A stretch of 64,000 nucleotides of DNA from Enterobacteriaceae bacterium 4M9. GTDB lineage: Bacteria > Pseudomonadota > Gammaproteobacteria > Enterobacterales > Enterobacteriaceae. The notes under the pieces were generated by a model, which saw only the letters and a program-made list of their open reading frames with translations, did no database searches and was not told the DNA's origin. The stretch spans positions 3,534,001 through 3,598,000 of the forward strand of contig JAADJJ010000001.1 of assembly GCA_010092695.1 (NCBI GenBank), read 5' to 3'. Positions 60,015 through 64,000 of this stretch are shown in pieces. How positions within the stretch are numbered: position 1 is the stretch's first letter; each line of letters opens with the position of its first letter. A program made the position numbers and the translations under genes.

Positions 60015-62012
60015 TCAACGGACCAGATGCAGGAAGTGAAGATGCTTTTCATACTGATCGATAACATCGTTGATCAGCTGTTCCTGGTTCCAGCCCATCA
60101 CATCGTAGTTTTGCCCACCTTCTTTCAGGTAGATCTCAGCGCGATAATATTTTTGTTGCTCTGCCTGGGTGTCATCATTATCCAGCGCGCTCAACGCAAA
60201 GGCCGGTGAGTTATAACCTCGCAGCCTGACTTCGTAAATGAAGTTTAGCTCATCGCCTAAATCAACCTCAAAATGAATGCGATCGTCATGGGCATCATCA
60301 ATTACGCTGCGCGTTCCCTGCTTATTCAACTCTTCTTGTACCATCAGCATCGCAGGATGAATGACGTCATCCATGAAGCGTTTTACCATCGAGCGTTTAG
60401 GAAAATAGGCGATATTGCGCAGCCTGCGCTGCCACGGAATGGGATTGCGTGCCGCCATCGGGGCAATGGTGGTCATGTTCTGGCTGTCGCGTTTGGTAAT
60501 ATCGCGCCGCAGGGCTTTTAACAGTCCGTATATGGAAATGAGCAGCACGGCGGAAAAAGGCAGTGCACTGGCGATGGTCACAGTCTGCAATGCGCTCAAA
60601 CCACCCGCCAGCAGCAGAGCGATAGCCACCGCACCCATCATCCCGGCCCAGAAAATACGCTGCCACACCGGCGTGTGGCTGGCTCCTCCGGCGGCAAGCG
60701 TATCCACCACCATTGCGCCGGAGTCAGCGGAGGTCACAAAAAAGACAATGACCATCGCCATGGCGATAAAGGACAACACGCTGGAAAACGGAAAGTGCTC
60801 AAGGAAATTAAACAGCGCCAGCGCCACATCCTGCTGCACCGTGTTTGCCAGGTCGGTGGCCCCTTTTTGCATGATGAAATAAATGGCGCTGTTGCCAAAC
60901 ACCGTCATCCACATCAGCGTAAAGCCCGCAGGCACAAACAACACGCCCGTCACAAACTCACGAATGGTTCGCCCACGCGATACACGAGCAATAAACATCC
61001 CGACAAACGGTGACCAGGACAACCACCAGCCCCAATACAGCAGCGTCCAGCCGCCCAACCAGTTGCTGGATTTTGGCTCATAGGCATAGAGGTTAAAGGT
61101 TTTGCTGACAATGTCCGACAGGTAGCCGCCGGTGTTTTCCACAAAGGATTTCAGCAGCAGCACCGTTGGCCCTAACAGCAGCACCATCAACAGCAACAGC
61201 AGCGCCAACCCCAGGTTTAGCTCAGAGAGAATACGAATCCCTTTATCCAGCCCTGACACAACCGAAATGGTCGCCAGCCCAGTAATCACAACAATGAGCA
61301 CCACCTGAGTGGTTTCATTAATGGGTAGCCCAAACAGGTGATTCAGCCCGGCGTTTACCTGCAATACGCCGTAGCCCAGCGAAGTCGCCACGCCAAAAAC
61401 CGTGCCGATGACAGCAAAAATATCGACCGCATGGCCCAAAGGACCGTAAATGCGCTCACCAATAATCGGGTACAGCGCCGAGCGCAGCGTTAACGGCAAA
61501 CCGTGACGATAGCTAAAAAAAGCCAGGATAAGCGCAACGATAGCGTAAATGGCCCAGGCATGCAGACCCCAGTGGAAGAAGGTCAGGCGCATGGCCTGCT
61601 TGGCGGCCTCCACGGTTTCCGGCGTACCGACAGGCGGCGAGAGATAGTGCATGACCGGCTCTGCCACGCCAAAGAACATCAGGCCAATGCCCATACCTGC
61701 GGAGAACAACATGGCAAACCAGGAGTGATAGCGAAAATCCGGCTGGGCATGGTCCGGTCCCAGTTTGATATCGCCGTAGCGGGACAGCCCAAGAAACGTC
61801 ACGCTCATCAGGATAAGCGCCACCGCGAGGATATAAAACCAGCTGGCGTTAGTGAAGATTTGCTGTTGAAGCAGTTTGAAATTCTGATCGGCCACCTCAG
61901 GGAATAAAACGGCAAAGGCAACCAGCAGAAAAATGACAATGGCAGATGTAAAAAACACCGGCTTATTAATCTGGGTAAGGTTTTTTTTAACGGGGATATC
62001 GCTCTCACTCAT
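60015..62012 (-). CDS. betT: BCCT-family choline/betaine transporter, BetT-like
   Basis: Inner-membrane carrier of the betaine-choline-carnitine family, 665 residues (E. coli BetT 677). Twelve membrane segments; the family signature around WTLLYWGWWLSWSPFVGMFIARVSRGRTIREF is near 325-356, and GxG-type segment SAGMGIGLMFFGVAEP near 91-106 lines the substrate site. A C-terminal cytoplasmic domain of about 140 residues, as in osmoregulated BetT, ends HLHFLHLV. There is no betIBA nearby, so choline oxidation genes, if present, lie elsewhere. Symbol by similarity. Confidence 0.8.
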   Translation of the reverse strand: MSESDIPVKKNLTQINKPVFFTSAIVIFLLVAFAVLFPEVADQNFKLLQQQIFTNASWFYILAVALILMSVTFLGLSRYGDIKLGPDHAQPDFRYHSWFAMLFSAGMGIGLMFFGVAEPVMHYLSPPVGTPETVEAAKQAMRLTFFHWGLHAWAIYAIVALILAFFSYRHGLPLTLRSALYPIIGERIYGPLGHAVDIFAVIGTVFGVATSLGYGVLQVNAGLNHLFGLPINETTQVVLIVVITGLATISVVSGLDKGIRILSELNLGLALLLLLMVLLLGPTVLLLKSFVENTGGYLSDIVSKTFNLYAYEPKSSNWLGGWTLLYWGWWLSWSPFVGMFIARVSRGRTIREFVTGVLFVPAGFTLMWMTVFGNSAIYFIMQKGATDLANTVQQDVALALFNFLEHFPFSSVLSFIAMAMVIVFFVTSADSGAMVVDTLAAGGASHTPVWQRIFWAGMMGAVAIALLLAGGLSALQTVTIASALPFSAVLLISIYGLLKALRRDITKRDSQNMTTIAPMAARNPIPWQRRLRNIAYFPKRSMVKRFMDDVIHPAMLMVQEELNKQGTRSVIDDAHDDRIHFEVDLGDELNFIYEVRLRGYNSPAFALSALDNDDTQAEQQKYYRAEIYLKEGGQNYDVMGWNQEQLINDVIDQYEKHLHFLHLVR

Positions 62013-62374
62013 CGTAAATTTTTTTCCAGGTTATTAGCGCTTTTACGCTATTAACGGGCAACTGTAACATACCGAAACCTTATAACGGCCATCAGAATGG
62101 GGATTCGTTGCCGTCTGCGCCGCATAAACGCTATAGCAACCTGATTAATCATCACTAACTCAACGCGGCGATCAATCCGGCGGCACATTACGCCCCAGAG
62201 TGCATTCCCCGCTTTGTATGACGCACCAGTCGCCCCGCAGCCAGTGTCATGCAACGTGCTGACCTCACGCATGCCTCACTGATACAGTCAGCCCCAGCAG
62301 GTGGCACTGGCACAGCCCTGTAGCAACAAAAAAACCACGCGCTCAGGCGTGGTTTTTTTCACAATAAATCAGGC
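62013..62374. other. Intergenic region betT-entF, no gene seen
   Basis: 362 bases holding the upstream region of the BCCT gene and, near its right end, the entF terminator. A 73-codon minus-strand frame (62051-62272) has no ribosome site or recognisable family. Confidence 0.6.
62328..62359 (-). terminator. entF terminator
   Basis: ACCACGC and GCGTGGT with a 6-base loop, with seven A before and seven T after, so it can act on both strands. It is 15 bases past the entF stop. Confidence 0.9.
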
Positions 62375-64000
62375 TTAATCCAGCTTAAGCACCTGTTGTA
62401 GCACCGGACCAATCACCGTAAATGCCTGCGGGGAAATGATATCCACGTGGGCGCAGTCCACCGGATACACCGCCAGTTCATTTGTCCAGCGTGCCCAGGC
62501 TCTGCGCGGATCCTGGCCTGGCGTCAGCGTGCGTTCGGCCACAAACAGCGTGGCTTGACCTGCAAACGGCACACTGCGCGCGGTAGTCAACAGCCGCACG
62601 GCATCACCGTAGTTACCTTCAATAGCCGAAAACAGCGCGTCCGATCCCTGGCCCTGTTGGGCGGCGATAAAGGCTTCACGCTCGCGCTCAATTTCTGCCA
62701 GCACGGCGGGATCCAGTTCGTTCGCGCCCTTTTCTTCCCAGTTCTGGGTCTCCGGCGGCCAGGTGTCGAGCAGACCGAGGAAAGCCACCTCTTCACCGGC
62801 ATCCACCAGGCGCGCGGCAATGGCCTGCGCCAGCGTGCCGCCCAGCGAGTACCCCATCAAGTAATACGGCCCCTGTGGCTGCTGCTCGCGCAGCGTCACT
62901 AGGTGGCTGTCTACCACCTGCGCCAGGTTTTGCGCCTGCTGCATCGGGCCTGTCGGGCGCGGTGACTGAATCCCCGTTATCGACCAGCGCGGGTCAAGCC
63001 AGCGCGTCAGCACGCTAAACTGCCAGGCAAAACCAGATGCCGGATGGAAGCACCACAGCGTCGGCCCCGTGCCTTTACGCAGCGGCAGCACCGCCTCAAA
63101 CCCCGCGCGCTTCACACTCTCTTCATCCTGCTGCTCCAGCGCCGCGGCCAGCCCTTCAACGGTGGATGCCACCATCACCTGGCCTACGGTGACGGCACAT
63201 CCGAGGCGGTTGCGTAAATCGGCCGCCAGCCGCATCGCCAGCAGCGAATGGCCGCCAAGCGCGAAGAAATCATCCTGTGCAGAGCGAATATCGCAGCCCA
63301 ACAGACGCATAAACGCGTCAGCCACCTCGGTTTCCAGCCCTGGATTTGGCGCACGACCTTGTGCGCGCGTCGCCAGTTCCGGCAGCGGTAACGCCTTGCG
63401 GTCCAGCTTGCCGTTGGCACTGAGCGGGAAGCTCGCGAGCTGCATCAGCGCTACGGGCACCATATGCGGCGGCAACTGCTCAAGCAGCATTTCGCGCAGC
63501 GCTACGCTATTCAGCGTCTTGCCTGAAGCCGACACCAGGTAGCCCACCAACTGGCGCGCATCGCCGCCGCTGGCGGCGTTCTGGTTCAGCACACAGGCAA
63601 CCGCGACCGCCTGCGCCACGTCCGGTAGCCCCTGCATCACGCGGTCAATCTCGCCAAGCTCAATGCGTTGGCCGCGGATCTTCAGCTGATCGTCGCTGCG
63701 GCCCAGGTATTCCACCGCGCCGTTATCAAGCCAGCGCGCCACGTCGCCGGTGCGGTACATGCGCTCGTTTGGTGCGAAAGGATCGGCAATAAAGCGGCTG
63801 GCGGTGAGATCGGGACGCGACAGATAACCCTGCGCCAGCTGGATACCGGTAAGATACAGATCGCCCGCCACGCCCGGTGGCACAGGCTGCATCGCGCTGT
63901 CGAGAATGCGCAGCCCGGTATTCCACACTGGCCAGCCAATCGGTACGCTGCTGCCGCGCACGGCGGCCAGGTGCTCACCAAAGGCCGGATACCAGCTCAC
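62375..64000 (-). CDS. entF: Enterobactin synthase component F (NRPS), 3' part
   Basis: Serine-activating nonribosomal peptide synthetase that links dihydroxybenzoyl-serine units and cyclises them to enterobactin. The gene runs off the right edge: 541 codons are visible of about 1290 in E. coli. Seen here are the end of the adenylation domain (YRTGDVARW, GRSDDQLKIRGQRIELGEI), the peptidyl carrier with DDFFALGGHSLLAM (phosphopantetheine Ser), and the thioesterase with the GYSLGG nucleophile serine and DTWPPE. Condensation and most of the adenylation domain lie outside. The apparent GTG start at the edge is an artefact of the boundary. Confidence 0.95.
   Translation of the reverse strand: MSWYPAFGEHLAAVRGSSVPIGWPVWNTGLRILDSAMQPVPPGVAGDLYLTGIQLAQGYLSRPDLTASRFIADPFAPNERMYRTGDVARWLDNGAVEYLGRSDDQLKIRGQRIELGEIDRVMQGLPDVAQAVAVACVLNQNAASGGDARQLVGYLVSASGKTLNSVALREMLLEQLPPHMVPVALMQLASFPLSANGKLDRKALPLPELATRAQGRAPNPGLETEVADAFMRLLGCDIRSAQDDFFALGGHSLLAMRLAADLRNRLGCAVTVGQVMVASTVEGLAAALEQQDEESVKRAGFEAVLPLRKGTGPTLWCFHPASGFAWQFSVLTRWLDPRWSITGIQSPRPTGPMQQAQNLAQVVDSHLVTLREQQPQGPYYLMGYSLGGTLAQAIAARLVDAGEEVAFLGLLDTWPPETQNWEEKGANELDPAVLAEIEREREAFIAAQQGQGSDALFSAIEGNYGDAVRLLTTARSVPFAGQATLFVAERTLTPGQDPRRAWARWTNELAVYPVDCAHVDIISPQAFTVIGPVLQQVLKLD

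Noticed and set aside
1..64000. Prophage, transposase, integrase, toxin-antitoxin or defence genes
   Set aside because: I read through all gene products and found none; apart from the paired GC-rich repeats there is no mobile-element gene in the window.

Overview
The window is chromosomal DNA from an enteric gamma-proteobacterium (Enterobacteriaceae). Almost every protein reads as a close counterpart of an Escherichia coli K-12 protein, often with identical length, and the order umpH-asnB-tRNAs-ubiF-miaB-ybeZYX-lnt-gltIJKL-leuS-lptE-holA-nadD-rsfS-rlmH-mrdAB-rlpA-dacA-ybeD-lipBA-tatE-crcB-cspE-pagP-dcuC-rna-rnk-uspG-ahpFC-cstA-ent/fep is the E. coli order. The DNA is GC-rich and the gene set differs from K-12 in several places (no cobC, ybeF, rihA/hscC block, citrate-lyase block or fepE; extra araE, GntP-family permease, MliC-family lipoprotein, COG0523 GTPase, BCCT transporter and DUF2254 protein). 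I cannot name the genus from sequence alone.

Layout. 1-2940: last codons of umpH, asparagine synthetase B, and a seven-gene tRNA operon (Met, Leu, Gln, Gln, Met, Gln, Gln) with a stringent-type promoter and a terminator. 3039-14306: ubiquinone and tRNA modification (ubiF, miaB), the ybeZ-ybeY-ybeX-lnt operon, then the glutamate/aspartate ABC importer gltIJKL with a probable SroC-type RNA between gltI and gltJ, and ybeL. 14545-29924: housekeeping blocks: leuS-lptE-holA-nadD; rsfS-rlmH-mrdA-mrdB-rlpA (ribosome silencing and methylation plus the cell elongation machinery); dacA; ybeD; lipB; lipA; tatE; ybeM; crcB. 29985-37399: cspE, pagP, dcuC, rna, a GntP-family permease preceded by two overlapping GntR-type operators, rnk, uspG and two unnamed small ORFs.

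37510-48155: ahpCF peroxide defence, an araE arabinose transporter with an AraC-type half-site pair, an MliC-like lysozyme-inhibitor lipoprotein, a YbdL-type aminotransferase bracketed by two diverged inverted copies of a GC-rich repeat element and a striking tandem repeat, a COG0523 metal GTPase, ybdD and the peptide/pyruvate transporter cstA. 48408-64000: the enterobactin locus. entCEBAH makes and activates 2,3-dihydroxybenzoate; EntF (its 3' two-thirds or less visible, running off the right edge) is the NRPS that assembles and releases enterobactin; EntS exports it; FepB, FepD, FepG and FepC reimport ferric enterobactin. Fur boxes lie in both divergent intergenic regions. A BCCT transporter (BetT-like) and a DUF2254 membrane protein sit between fepC and entF, where E. 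coli has fepE.

I found no prophage, complete insertion sequence, CRISPR array or obvious defence system. The least ordinary stretch is 42.4-44.7 kb, where paired inverted repeats and short tandem repeats surround the aminotransferase gene.
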